Assembly: GCA_023101725.1 (NCBI GenBank)
Contig: JALJCO010008684.1
Span: 1 to 64,000 of the forward strand
DNA: 64,000 nucleotides
Source: Atherinomorus stipes
Lineage: Eukaryota; Chordata; Actinopteri; Atheriniformes; Atherinidae
Direction: 5' to 3'
The notes beneath the pieces are model-generated. The model was not told the DNA's origin, did not search any database, and worked only from the letters and a program-made list of their open reading frames with translations. The translations under genes were made by a program, and so were the position numbers. Each line of letters begins with the position of its first letter. Positions within the stretch are counted from its first letter, which is position 1. This document shows positions 10,878-28,900 of the stretch, piece by piece.

Positions 10878-11578
10878 ATCGTGCATTCCAGTTGTCTCGG
10901 AACTTGTTTTGCCGAGATAATTTTCCGTGAAAGTCACGTGATGAACTCGTTTTTCCGAGATACGCGCTCGTAATTTGCAGAAGACCCCAAGATTGTACAT
11001 TTAAAGATGGCAGCATCCAGTACCATTGATGTGATTATTAATCTTCTATATAAGAGATTTCTCGATCATAATTTCCAAGTGTAAACAGCAAAGAATTGTT
11101 ATTGAATTTTACTGTCTCATGGCGGTCTTTTTTTTCTTTAAAACGCAGGGTGATTATGTGTTGTTTATTATACAAACATACTGAAATTAGCTGTTGTTAT
11201 CGTGGTGGCATTGTTATAATGTCTGTGTTATTTTTCTAGCTAGAAATGTTTCATTTTCTAGCTGTTCTAGCTCACAAACAGGCTGTTTTAGAGATTTCTG
11301 TTTTGGTGCAACTGGAACGCAAAATACCTGGTAATGACGTCACTCGCGTCTGCTCAGAATCCCGAGACAACTGGAACGCACCATTACTGCAGATAATGTC
11401 TTGTAAAGTGCCTGCCCCATCTCTGCCATTATTAGTGGATGTACACCAAAGGGCAACTCGAGTTATATCTTCCAAAGGACTCAAAGTGATGCAGAAACTT
11501 TACCGGTAAGTAAATGCACGTATATACGTACTCCTAGAAATAAAGTCCAGGTTGAAAAGAAACAGGAAGTTATCCTTT

Positions 11579-12509
11579 TGAATTAAGTTTGTCTGTTGGA
11601 GTTGGAGCACACATTGACAGGTGTTTACTGATAAACACCCTCCAGGGAGTGGGATCTGATCAGATCACAAAAGTCAGCCAAATGTTGGAATGACGTTAAC
11701 TTCTGCTGAAGGTAGTGGGCCGATCTGTGAAGAAATGATCGCTTCACCCATCCTTTGTCTGCTTGCCTTTTTTTTAAACTCTTTGAAAAACTACTCTTGC
11801 TTATTGACCATCCCATAGATGTGGATTTTTGGTCAAGTGTGGAGGCAAATTGATCATATCTTAGAAAATAAATAAATAAATTATACTCTTCCTTCTTCCT
11901 CCATGAACCCCATGCTTTTTAGTGCCACATGTATTTTTCTTGGTTGGACCCTGTACCTACAACAATTAGATTATCAATATAATGGAAGTCATTCCCTTTA
12001 AAGCAAAAAGCTTTTAGGTCAAGGACATTTCACTTGATTGTCTTCAAATATGGATCCAGTGTTTGCGGTACACTGGTGAGGATGAAGCTCAAGTTCTCCA
12101 AAGGTCTTCATAGTATTGCAAAGACTGAAGTATTGAACAGCTTTGTGCAGGTAACTTCCCAGGTGGCTAAGAGAAACTCCCCCTGCCCCGGGGGTGGCCA
12201 CCAGCTATTCCACTTGGACTGCAGGGGCCAAAGGTCCTTTAGGGACCTCCACTGATATTCTTATTTTTGAACTCCTAAGATCTCCCACAATCCAGTCAGC
12301 AACACCTCAGCTACAACATGGCTGAAAATGGCAAACCTCTCCCACCCCCTTCCCTTTTCTTTTCTTCGTTTTCACCCGTCATGCACCGAAGTTCTCTCCA
12401 GCTGATGAGAATAGTGCTCTGGCCTCTCTTAGGGATATTTTCATGTCCATTTATTCTTTTGTGTTCAATGTGTCCCTTTGGAATAAATTACTGTTGTCTT
12501 AATGAGTGT
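11579..12509. other. No gene seen
   Basis: Short frames only; no recognised repeat or domain. Confidence 0.5.
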
Positions 12510-12719
12510 CTTAATGTTGTGTTAATTGATCACTCTAAAATTGCCCATAGGAATGAATGTGGGCATGAATGGTTGTCTGTCTCTGTGTTGGCCCTGCGAC
12601 AGACTGGCGACCTGTCCAGGGTGTACCCCGCCTCTCGCCTGATAATAGCTGGGATAGGCTCCAGCAACCCCCGCGACCCTGAACTGGATAAGTGGTACAG
12701 AAAATGACTGACTGACTGT
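12510..12719 (+). repeat. RTE-type LINE/SINE 3' module, plus strand
   Basis: It contains AATTGATCACTCTAAAATTG, GGCGACCTGTCCAGGGTGTA and GATAGGCTCCAGCAAC, and ends in a GACTGACTGACTG tail. This is a widespread teleost retroelement 3' sequence; the same module lies in reverse at 16931-17311. The RTE label is from memory. Confidence 0.65.
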
Positions 12720-14121
12720 CTTAATTACTTCTGGCTCAGTCACAGCTGCTTAGTTGTAAAGATCCTTGATCATCATCTCAGCCTATAGCTCTGACTGGAC
12801 AGCTTGCAGCCAATCACTACAACTTTTTTTTTTTTAAGTATAATAATCCTCCACAAAACCTTTTCAGAACTAAATTGTAATTTTAACACTGACATTTCAA
12901 AATGATTAGTTCACTTCTTGGAATGACTTGAACAAGACTTGGAGACTAAATTTTAATGTTCTGCATCGTACCAGGAAAGGTGTGAATGGGTTTGTCTTGG
13001 ACTTCTTATTCAAAGCTTTGTACCTGAACATGGGCCTGATGTACATGTGTGAGGGGAAGGGGGTTGCAGTGTTTAGGTCTAGGTGATAAATATCTTGATT
13101 AAGGACCTTAAGTGTCCTGGGGGGATGGACGTTTGCGTTTGTAGAGAGCATCATCGACCAGCCAGTCATCGTTGTGTTAAAGTGGATCAGGATTCGCCTG
13201 CTTTGAAATGATTTATCAGAGCAAATACAGGAATTTCTGCTCTAGACTCAGAGTATTCTCTACTTTTCACTTTTACCAATTCAGAAAGCCTCCAGTACAG
13301 AGTCCTTCACTGTGCAGATGCGATGCTGCTGCAGACATGGTTAAATCAAGTTGTCCTATGGATCCTAAGGAGGGACCATCAAGTTATGCAAGTTAGCAGA
13401 CCCCCTCCAGTGGATGAAAGACACACATGGACGCTTTCCAAAGAAATTTAAATAACCCGTTATCATGACAACCACTGCAACTGATCAGACTGGAAGAGAC
13501 TAAATTTATCCAGGAGCTCTTTGAATGTTCAGTAGAGTCCATCCTCATGAGATGGGAGTCCCTAAACCAAAACCTGTTAAGTTTGGGAAATATTTTCAGT
13601 TGCTTTTTTTTTTTTTTTTTTTTAAATATAAATTACCTTTTATAACATGACTTGTGATTATTCATCATGACATACTGTTGTGAAGCTTAAACCCGCAAAT
13701 AAATGCTGAAGGTTTGTTTCAATGCAAGCAGAAACAAAATCTTTCAAGTAAACCCAACTTTGCAATATTGCATTTCCATAAAAACTTACTGAAAACTAAA
13801 GTAGAATTATTTTATGCTCAAAGCCTCCTAAAACAGCATCTCGCAGGGGGAAAGTTTGGCTACTCATGGGCTTTACTGGAGTAACAGATGCAGTTATATT
13901 CACAATTTTATTTCCTTTTGGGGACTAAAGGTATGATCGACTTGACTGACACCTGTTAACTTGAAGTTGCTACTTCTTGCCATAAAAACCGTGGTATGGG
14001 TTTTCTATGCAACCTCCTCAATAGGACAAATACAGAGGAGCTCATATGAAGCTGTGGTGCTTTTCAGTCATCTCAGACATTTAATATCAGAAATAAAGAG
14101 ACAGTTTTCCCCTGGGTTGTT
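12720..14121. other. No gene seen; downstream of rps15a
   Basis: Contains a T-run of about 21 near 13603-13623. No open frame with a recognisable domain. Confidence 0.5.
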
Positions 14122-14127
14122 TTTATT
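14122..14127 (-). terminator. rps15a: rps15a poly(A) signal AATAAA
   Basis: TTTATT on the plus strand reads AATAAA on the minus strand, 16 bases after the rps15a stop codon. Ribosomal protein mRNAs usually have very short 3'UTRs, which fits. Confidence 0.75.
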
Positions 14128-14143
14128 TGCAGTTCTTTACATT

Positions 14144-19732
<5,589 letters not shown>

Positions 19733-20539
19733 GATGCCTGCAGACACATTCACAATAAGAAAAAATACTGATGCTTAAAGGTGTGAGCCATAACAGATCA
19801 CAATCACTACTCTGAAAACCAATAAGTAGCGACCAAGTCCCCCCCCACACACACACACACACATTATCAGTTGCCGGTTTAAACCTTATTTTAACACAAA
19901 ACGTCGCCTTATGCTCTTATGGCTGTGTTGTGATGCTACAAGCAAAGCTTAATTAGCAGTAGCAAAAAGCTGCTATTCAATTACCAGAACTGCATCATCC
20001 CCTCCAAGAGCCAGGCTTGAGCGATTATCACATCTCAAACAAGCCACACACATTGGTTGGAAGCAGGGTCAATTCAGTCGAAACCACGGCCGATAAAATG
20101 CTACCTCCTGCCCAAAAGCATGGTCTTCCATGAGCACCCAGAGTTGCCACCTAGCTTAGCCTACATTAACATTAGTTCCAGCCAATATCCCGACCAATTA
20201 TGAACACCGTATAACCTTCGTAATAACTGCACTACACTCCGACATGAACAGGTCACAGTAGTTTAATCTTCAACAAAAAAAAGGCAGACGCCAAGACAGG
20301 TAAGACACAGTTATTCGGGCGCCTTGAACGCACCGCTTCCCAGGGCCGAACAGAGGGGCACAGAAGACAAATTGTACGGGGAAAATGTGATGAAGTGCTT
20401 TCACTAATGTAGACGATAATCAGCCTAAATGATTACTATGTGAATTCGCTTTAGAATGGGGACATTATCTAAACGCCAAACTTTCAGATGCTTTAGATGC
20501 ATTAAGGATTGTAGATGACAGTGTAAAAAGACATCTTAC

Positions 20540-20572
20540 CGGTTCTGCAATATGGCGGAAAGAGGAAGTAGC
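20540..20572 (-). promoter_or_regulatory. rps15a: rps15a exon 1 and 5'TOP-like start
   Basis: The minus strand reads CTTCCTCTTTCCGCC from 20568, a C followed by a pyrimidine tract, as in TOP mRNAs of ribosomal proteins. The exon ends at 20540 before a GTAAGA donor. It is spliced to an acceptor just after 19738, five bases before the ATG. The exact start site is inferred. Confidence 0.65.
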
Positions 20573-21247
20573 TTTCAAACGCAATGCATTATGGGACAAA
20601 CTCCAAGAGTTTTTAGAGTCAAGATGGTTCACTGTACTAAGATTTTATATCCTTTTCTGCCTTCGATATATGACAAAGTCAAGACATGACAGATGTTCGT
20701 GACTTGTAGACGGTTTAAAGAAAGTCATAGAAAAAGGCATCACATTTCCTTTATCTTCAGTAAAGCAGCACAAATAATTTTATTCTACGAAACAGGTCTT
20801 CATTTGTGCCTTTATTTGCATTTACACTCTGATTTACCGAGTAGTGCCATCCAGAGGTCAGACTGCATGACTGCAAGCATGCGTCTATCGAATTCAAAGG
20901 GAGTAACAAAAAATATAAGCATTTATCAATTTTACAGGAAGTAAAAAATTGAGAGGAATGCTATTTCTGGCACAATGAGCAAATGATGCAAATTTTTGTG
21001 CTCAGCACACTTCAACAACGAGAAACTACAAACACCTATGATTTAGAATTAGTTCTTAAAGATGATAGAAGCTGCTGGGATTTTTTCTGATCGCATTTTT
21101 CATTCATTGCATTAAAGTGGTGACTGGTGAAGAGAAGAGGCTTGGAGTAATCAAAAATTATCAGTACATTTTGTTGGTTGTCATGTCTCCTTTTCACTGG
21201 TTTCATGTTTGCAACAGTAATTCGTCTCTTATTACCCAGCTCACAAG
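20573..21247. other. No gene seen; region between rps15a and notum2
   Basis: Promoter-side DNA of rps15a, then AT-rich sequence. The frame at 20693-20944 has no recognisable feature. Confidence 0.5.
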
Positions 21248-21736
21248 CAAGGTTTTAATAGTTTTGGATTTTTAACTAGTTTCAGTTTTTATTTAGTTTT
21301 GTCTTTTTGTTTTTCAATTCAGTTAGTTTTAGTTGTTTTTAAATGCTTAGTTTTAGTTTAGTTTGTATTAGTTTCAGTGTTAGTTTTAGTTTTGGGGTTT
21401 TTTCCCCCGTAAGTTATAGGTTATTTGTCTGGTGTGACATTCAAAATGATCTTAAAAGTCACTCGGAGTAAAACAAATAGATTAGAGTAAACAGGTTAAG
21501 TAGAAATAGATCAACCCCAAAGGCTTATGTATTAAACATATTTACAAAGACTAAAACTAAGGACATTTTTGCAATAGCTTTAGTTAGTTTTGTAAAGACA
21601 CAAAACAGTTTCAGTTAGTTAATGTTTTTTTAAAAAACTGTCATTTTTGTTTTTATTTCAGTTAAAGAAAATGTTTTTTTTTTTTCAATTTTAGTTTTCG
21701 TTCTTTCGTTAGTTTTTGTTAACTAGAATACCCTTG
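21248..21736. mobile_element. Short hAT-type element with exact 8-bp target duplication
   Basis: CTCACAAG flanks both ends (21240-21247 and 21737-21744). The ends are CAAGG and CCTTG. The interior is built of degenerate TTTTAGTTTTAGTT-type repeats and has no coding capacity. Confidence 0.75.
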
Positions 21737-21895
21737 CTCACAAGGAAAGACTTAGAGAGGCAGCAGGCAGCACTAAAGGTTGTAACACTCCCCCAATGTT
21801 TTATACTTGTGCAATTACAGCTTCAAATGGTATGCTATAACCATATCAAGATGTTAAGAGAACAAACAAAACAACACAGCTTTCAGAGTTAAACT

Positions 21896-21901
21896 TTTAT
21901 T
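21896..21901 (-). terminator. Candidate notum2 poly(A) signal
   Basis: AATAAA on the minus strand about 1 kb past the notum2 stop, ahead of the upstream hAT element. It would give a 3'UTR of about 1 kb. Not tested against transcripts. Confidence 0.4.
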
Positions 21902-22914
21902 CCATGTTTTAACACCATTTCAGTTTTTTGTACCTATCTGAAAACAATATAAATCTGTAAATGCCACACAGAAAAGCCCAACATTGCAGGGGAAGGCATG
22001 TGTTGACAACATTTTAGCTAAAAGCTTTGTTTGTCTTTATGATATGGAATAAAGCAACTGGGCAATATTACCACAGCTTTTTTTAATAGACTTTATTCAC
22101 TGTATTTATTTTCATTTAGAACCATTTAATCAGATATAGTATGAGAGGATCAGCTTATGTTCTCTACAAAAATATATCACTAAATAGTCACTCTTTTGTT
22201 TAGCATGCATACAAAACACGTATGTAGATATTATATAATATATACATAAGTTAGCATAGCATCAAGATCTAAAATCTAAAACAAAGCCAAAAAGGTCAGC
22301 AGTGTCCTTGGAACTGTGTGTGCAAACAGATTAAAAAAATAAGCCAGTATAACTGATGTTTTCTGTGTCAGGTGTTTCTGGATTATAGCAACAGCTCAGT
22401 TGTGTGCTGTCATGAAGAGTCAGAGCACTCACAGTATTTTAGATAAGCTATTTTGAGAAAACCATGGATGACTATCAGGTACAGAGAGTAAATTTTTCTC
22501 AAACCAAAGGTTTGTGCTTCTGATATTTTGCAGGATCTCTATGCATTAGAACTGTACTGTCATACTCTGATGTTAAATGTTAGAGTGATCAGGATGGAAG
22601 GTGTGTACTAGGTTATGTTCAGCCGTTTGTTTAGCCTCAAAGCTTTGACCCATACAGTCGAAATGCCTTCAGTTGAATGCTTTTTCCTCTGGTGTCCTGT
22701 AGAGGGCCCACTAAGCAACACAAACCCAGATGCAGCGACTTACCCAACAGCCTAGTCTCAAATGTAACAAACATGTGGAGCATAATGGAATGCTGAGCAG
22801 CACAAGATGTAGTAACCAGATTTCTGCAGAATTTCTATGGTTACATTCAATTTTCAACATATTGTTATTTATCTATTGAGCCTGTCTTCTAATTTCCCCT
22901 CTTGTCTTTTTCAT

Positions 22915-25900
22915 TTAGCCACCGTTGCTGACCATGCTTGCCAGGGAATCTGCATCTCCCTGGGGATCCAGGCCAAGCTTCTGGAGGTCAAGGCCCATGG
23001 CTACAAGCATCTGGAGCAGGGTAAGCTCCTGCTGGGTGGCCTGATCCACCAAAGCTGGGCAGGTGGGATTACACTGGGGCCACTGGCAGGTGTCCACCAG
23101 GTGGAAAGGGCAGCCTTTAGCTGGGGTTCTGTTGTTGCGCGTTGCCTCCAGACTCCTGTCCCAGCACTGTAGGGCCCTCGGCAGAGAGGTACCTTTGACT
23201 TGGAAATTCATCCAGTTACTACAGGAACAAAAAGTTGCAGAAGTTACAAACAACAAGAGTTAAATTTCTATCTACATATCTATCAATGTATCTAATGTAG
23301 TCAAGCTATGGGGAGGTTGCCAGACATTAAAGCAACAGGAAAGAAGATGAGGCTCATTTTAACCAGGAAAATGTGAATGGTGACATCATGACCTGATCAC
23401 AAGATAATTGACTCATTTTTCTAGTTTAAATGGAAGATTTGCTGTAATAAATAGCATGCAATGACTTTTCACCTCACGGTCTTATCTTAAAAACTTACCC
23501 CTTGTATCAATTCACTCACCCTGGACAATAACTTCAGCTAGGAATATAATGATGCATTAAATTTCATTTGTGTGTTTGCAGAGAACCAAGGGGTTTGGAA
23601 AATGTTTTCATGGTAGAAACAGTATCGCAAAATTCTGATGTAGTCTGGCAGAAACAAAGCAAATTATGTCTTAAAGCATGTTAATACTACTGAGTAAAAT
23701 GTCCAGTCTTACCTTTTAGTTATGACCATGTGGGAGAGGCAGGAAGGAGCGAATACAGCCCTAAAAGATATAATGAGAACAGAAAAAGTATTTTTATTAC
23801 ATTATCTTCTATAAGTTCTGGTTCAGTGTGGTTTGTACAGTACAACTAACTTTATGGGAACTTACGAGACATCTCTCAGGGAGTTTTTGAGCTCCAAGCC
23901 CAGGTTCTGTATGTACTGCCACTGCTCTTCAGACAGACTCTGTCCCCCCATGTAGATGTTTTCCACTCTCAGCTGCTCCTCATCAAACAGCCACTGCACA
24001 ACAAACAGAGGGGCTACAGGAAGAATGGAGAGTTAAAGATGCTCTAATTAGTTTAGAGATCAGATCACAACACGGAGACAGACACATGGTCTAAAAGCAT
24101 CTTTATGAAAAGACAAAACCACTCTGAATTGTTTCTTTAAAGTGATGCTAAAGATGCAGTTGCATGCTAAGGGCTGCAGGTAAGTAAATGAAGTAGAATG
24201 ATGCATAACATTTTTTTTTTTTTGTCAATAAAAGCATTTGTTTTACATGTCATTAGCATCTGAGCCAAAAAGTACATTTTTGACCTCCTGCAAAGATGGA
24301 GAGAAACTGATTACCATATTTTCTGGACTATAAGTCACACTTTTTTTCATAGTTTGGCAGCTTGTTTGACTCATAGTCCAGTGCAACTTATATCTCAAAA
24401 TATATACAATTTAACATATTTTTAAGTATCAATTCAAATTGACTGACATGAGCAAAGGAGTAAATATTGCTGTCTAATGTCAAAAGAGGAAACTCTAGGC
24501 TTATGACAACTATATTCTGCTCCAAGGGCAAAAGTCCCAAAATAGCTTTATCTTAGTGAGAGGAGTTCATTTTGGACATCTGGCTGTACCGCCTGTGCAG
24601 TGAAACAAATCCTCAAAAAACATGTTTATCCTTCTTAGTTATGATTATGATCATTTACAGGCATTGACTTTGGAATTGGATAGTTTGGGTAATTTTTAGC
24701 AGTAATAAGTAGGATATGAAAAATCCAAAAATCACCCTATTTTAAATAAATAAATACGACTTATAGTCCGGTACGACTTATATATGTTTTTTTCCACTTC
24801 ATGATGCATTTTTTGACTGACGTGAAATATACTCAGGAGCAACTTATAGTCCAGAAAATTCTGTAATTCAATTCAACATTTACGAAGTTAACTATTTTCT
24901 CCAAGAGTTGGTGGAGACAAAATTATTATAACATGATCCGATTCAAGTTTTTATTTATTAATGTTTTTCGTTAATAACATATTTTTTTCAATGAACATGT
25001 CATTAGGAATTTTCTACCAACCGGATCTCATGAGCAGCAATACAAATGACTTCACAGATGATACTCCAATGTAGATATGGTAAAAAAAAAAAAAAAAAAA
25101 ACACAATTCTTTGAAATAGAAACCTGTGGGACAGACCATGACTTCTTAATGCCCCCCAAACATTGGCGGGACCACAACTGCCTTCAAATTAAACTTTCAT
25201 CACTGTCTGCCACAAATCTGACAGCAGACGGGCTTATGAACATCTGCCAGAACGTTGTGGTAATTTCTGCTAAAAACGGGGGTCTATACATATCCTGTTT
25301 CCTTGATGATGCCCACAAACATTCAGACAGACTCAAACTGAAACAGTGGAGGCCATGCTGGTGATGTTCGTACCAATGCTGATGCTAATTTTCTGGCTCA
25401 TCACACCAGTGTGTCCACTTTGTCTTTATTCATGCTTCATATGACATGTCAGCTGTCCGGTTTCAGGAAAACTTTTGAATTTCAACTTGCAAACAAACCT
25501 GTTTCAGTGCAGTGATTAAAGCTTTTGTAAGTGGTTAAACTTGTCAGTTTTCTAAAACAACATTAAAACCACAATAGATAAAGAGATTTGAAAAGTGACT
25601 TGTGCACCATGTTGCAGTGCTTAAGCAAAATTTCCCTGTGAGCCAAAGTGCCCACCAAACCACAAAAAGTGCTCAGGAAAAGACTTGTATACAACGAGGG
25701 TCCAGCCCAATCCACAGAGGCCCCACCCTGCAGCCCACAGGACCCAAAGTGTCTGATACCAACATCCTGACACCAGACACCACAGAACACCCCCACAGAG
25801 CTGTTTTGACTACAAGTGGTTTTATAGATGTGTCCCGTAACATCTCTAAAATAATAGTATGGAAATCAGTGTATTCACTTTTAGCTTAAAATAAATGTCA

Positions 25901-28900
25901 CCCACAGCGCTCATATTTCAGAGCACATTATCTCTGAACAGCTTAAGTTAGTTATATAGCTTGCTGCGCCATCACAATGATAAACAAAAGCACCAGGACT
26001 CACAGGTTAAGGTAGAGTACAGTCTGTGACCAAAGAAGCACTGCCATTCCTCTCCGCGTTTATAGAGTTGTCGACATCTATCAGGTACAACGCCATTCCA
26101 CAATCTGAGGAAATGAGACAGATTATCAGAAATGATCCAAACTTAGGCTGCCAGGATGCAAAAACCCCTGTATCTTTACTTGAGTCCTATCTTGATAGCA
26201 TCTTCAGGTGAGCAGGAAACAGTCTCGGGACAGTTGGGGGATCTCTGCTGCTTACTCTCCAGAAACCAGCCAGAATCCACCAGGCCTCGGACCTGAGCCT
26301 CCGCACCAAGCTGCTCCAGCTGGCTGGCAACCCTCTCGATGTTTAGTAAAACACCTGTCCCACCAGCGCTGCAGGAGTTAAGAAAATCAACAAATAATTT
26401 GGCTTTGAGATCGTAATTTTTATTGGAGGTACGAAAATGACAGGGCATGCTTGGCATTCAGGGGGTGGGGGGGGGGGGGGGGGGGGGAGGGGGGTGGGTC
26501 CAGCAACCATGTTGCTAACCAGGGAGGAATGTTCACCATTACAGGCAAAGCCCTTTAATAAACATTATGTCACTGATCACAGTTGCAGTTGTGTGGAAAC
26601 ATCTTTATTGCTGACTAGGCGATGCGCCCAGAATAGGACTTCTCTTGTTTTTATGTCAGGCACGGAGGCGATCCACAAGGTATGGACAGAGGCTTGTGTC
26701 CAAAGTACGTGCAGTAAACAAACTCACCTGGTGCCAGATAACATGACAACCTTGGCCTGCTTGATTCCTTTGGGGATGAGATCTTTGATGACCTCTCGGA
26801 TGATCAGGGATCCCATGAACGTATACTCAGCTGATAAAAAAAAGGACAAGGGTGCTCCAGTAAACATGGGAACAATCAGATCTTGTAAGAAAAAGGGAGA
26901 ATTCTGAGGACACTTACTTGTATTTGTGTTTCTCTCTCTTACTTTTTCTTTGCCTTGGCGTGGCCTTGGAGGGGGTGTTGGGGCAGGTCCAGTGCCGCTC
27001 CATACATCACTGGAACAGTACGGGATGAATCTGCAGTAAAGGGTGACAACCATATTTATTACACTAAAGCTGGAGAGGATCCATGAAGTTTGTTCCTCTT
27101 CCAAATAAGACATTTTTGACCCATTTTATCTTTGTCCTAAATTAGCTTCTGTTTTCATTTTTTTCTGTATAGCCTTCATATTATTTAAAAATGTTTTCTC
27201 TTTCCTTGAGAAGTTGGATCAGATAGATCTTTACAATGGCGCAATCATAAAAAGTACAATACATAAATCAGGTATTCTCAAAGGTTTTCCAAAGGAGGAA
27301 CATTTTGAGGTGATTATAGACTCACTCGTGCTGCATTCACGTTGCTCATCTGCTGTGATTTTAAAAAGATTTTTCCATTTTTCTTACACTGACAGGATGT
27401 ATGGATGATTTTTTTTCGGGGCAGAAATCAAATCATTTCTGATTTTAAAATCAGATTGTGTCACTACAGTTTGTAGTCCTAAATCAGATATCTCATTTGT
27501 GGCTAAATGACATGAGTCTTAAGGCAGACCCCTGGGGCATACCCAGACTTATTTGAGGCTGGTGAAACTGTAGAGCAGAAAGGTTATGCAAATACTACAA
27601 TAATTAATTTGATGATGACTCTGTGGAAAGGAGGAGCATGTGCAAGAATCAGTTGTATTCAGGCAAACTTAGTTGCCTTCTTAATTTTATTGTCGGTGAT
27701 GTTAGAGCATTGACCTTATGGAAACAAGCATTCAGGGTCCTTTCATTAATCACATTAAGCAGGTGGGTTTGCTGGATTTCTGAATTTGCAATTGTTTAAC
27801 ACATTAACAGTAGCTTTAAGATGTAAGACCACATGTCACAATAGCAAATTGTCTTCCAGGCGATAGCTACAAGTTTGATTCCTCCCCACCAGTAGGTGGC
27901 GCACCAACACCCACTTTCTCAATTAGCAATAACCACGTTACAGAACAGGCAAACTGTTAATTAGCATTAGCAAATGTTTAACTTACATCAGGAGGAAAGT
28001 GGCAACCTCTGTGGGGTTTTGAACCCCTTCGCTACCTTCTCCCTCATTCTACTTTGTTTTTTGTCTGCTTGAATTTGAGAAATGACAGAGAAAGGAAGAT
28101 GCTATTTCTACACAGAGCAATCCAGCTAGCAACTCCTGAGCTAATGCTAATTGTACAGAATCCTTCAGTACGTTGGCATGTTAATCAGATGTAAGTATTT
28201 ATATATTTCGGACCCATCAAAATTAATGTTATTTATATGCTATATTTTCATTTTTTGTTCAAATGAATACTCTAATTGTGCACACCTCTAGATGTTCTGT
28301 GGCAGTATTAGGCTATATTTGAAAAATAAATTGTTTTGATGAAAACATTATAGCTCTGACCTTTAACTTTTTGAAACAAAGGCGAAATGTTTTTGCATAG
28401 AAGTTAGCATTAAAGCTCAGGTTTTCCTGAATAATCTTGGCAGTCTTCTGGTTTTGTCAAAAACCTACCATAATGCTGGTGGAGTAGACACACCAACAAG
28501 AACAGTGGAGTTTGTGCTGCTTAATGTTCAGTTCATGTTGTAGCATTAACCAAACATTGTTTAGCTTCTTTGTGACAGAGGGGAACAAACCCAGTTCTCA
28601 TAAACAATAAGACACACTCAAGTACTTACATTATGTTAGCATTGTGCCAGTGAGGATTTTCCTCTGCTTGAGACGACAGTATACCAGTTCCTGTAAAACA
28701 GCCAGTTGCTGATGAGCTTCTGTCACCAAAGAAAGAAAAACTATGAAAACAAATATGACGTGCATTCTGAAAACATGACCAACCTCTTTTAGTTTGGGGC
28801 CATCCCGATGAGCTCATTAGTCGGGGGATATTTTGGTACCTGGAATCGCAGGTCTCTCTGCTGTAGCAGCACCAGCCGCCTAAAAATAATAGGGACTAAT

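Larger units (their letters stand above)
10255..11578. mobile_element. Large fold-back transposon with about 190-bp inverted arms
   Basis: The left arm 10255-10441 pairs with the right arm about 11388-11578. Shared motifs read inward include AAAGGATAACTT, TTATTTCTAGGAGTA, TGCATCACTTTGAGTCCTT and GACATTATCTGCAG. Pairing resumes after a nested insertion (10442-10877), with TTCCAGTTGTCTCGG near 10887 against CCGAGACAACTGGAA near 11363. No transposase is present, so it is non-autonomous. Confidence 0.8.

Noticed and set aside
22837..23263. Plus-strand frames of 111 and 66 codons
   Set aside because: Antisense to the last notum2 coding exon.
25077..25364. 95-codon frame inside a notum2 intron
   Set aside because: Starts in an A-run, resembles no family I know, and has no splice or promoter context.
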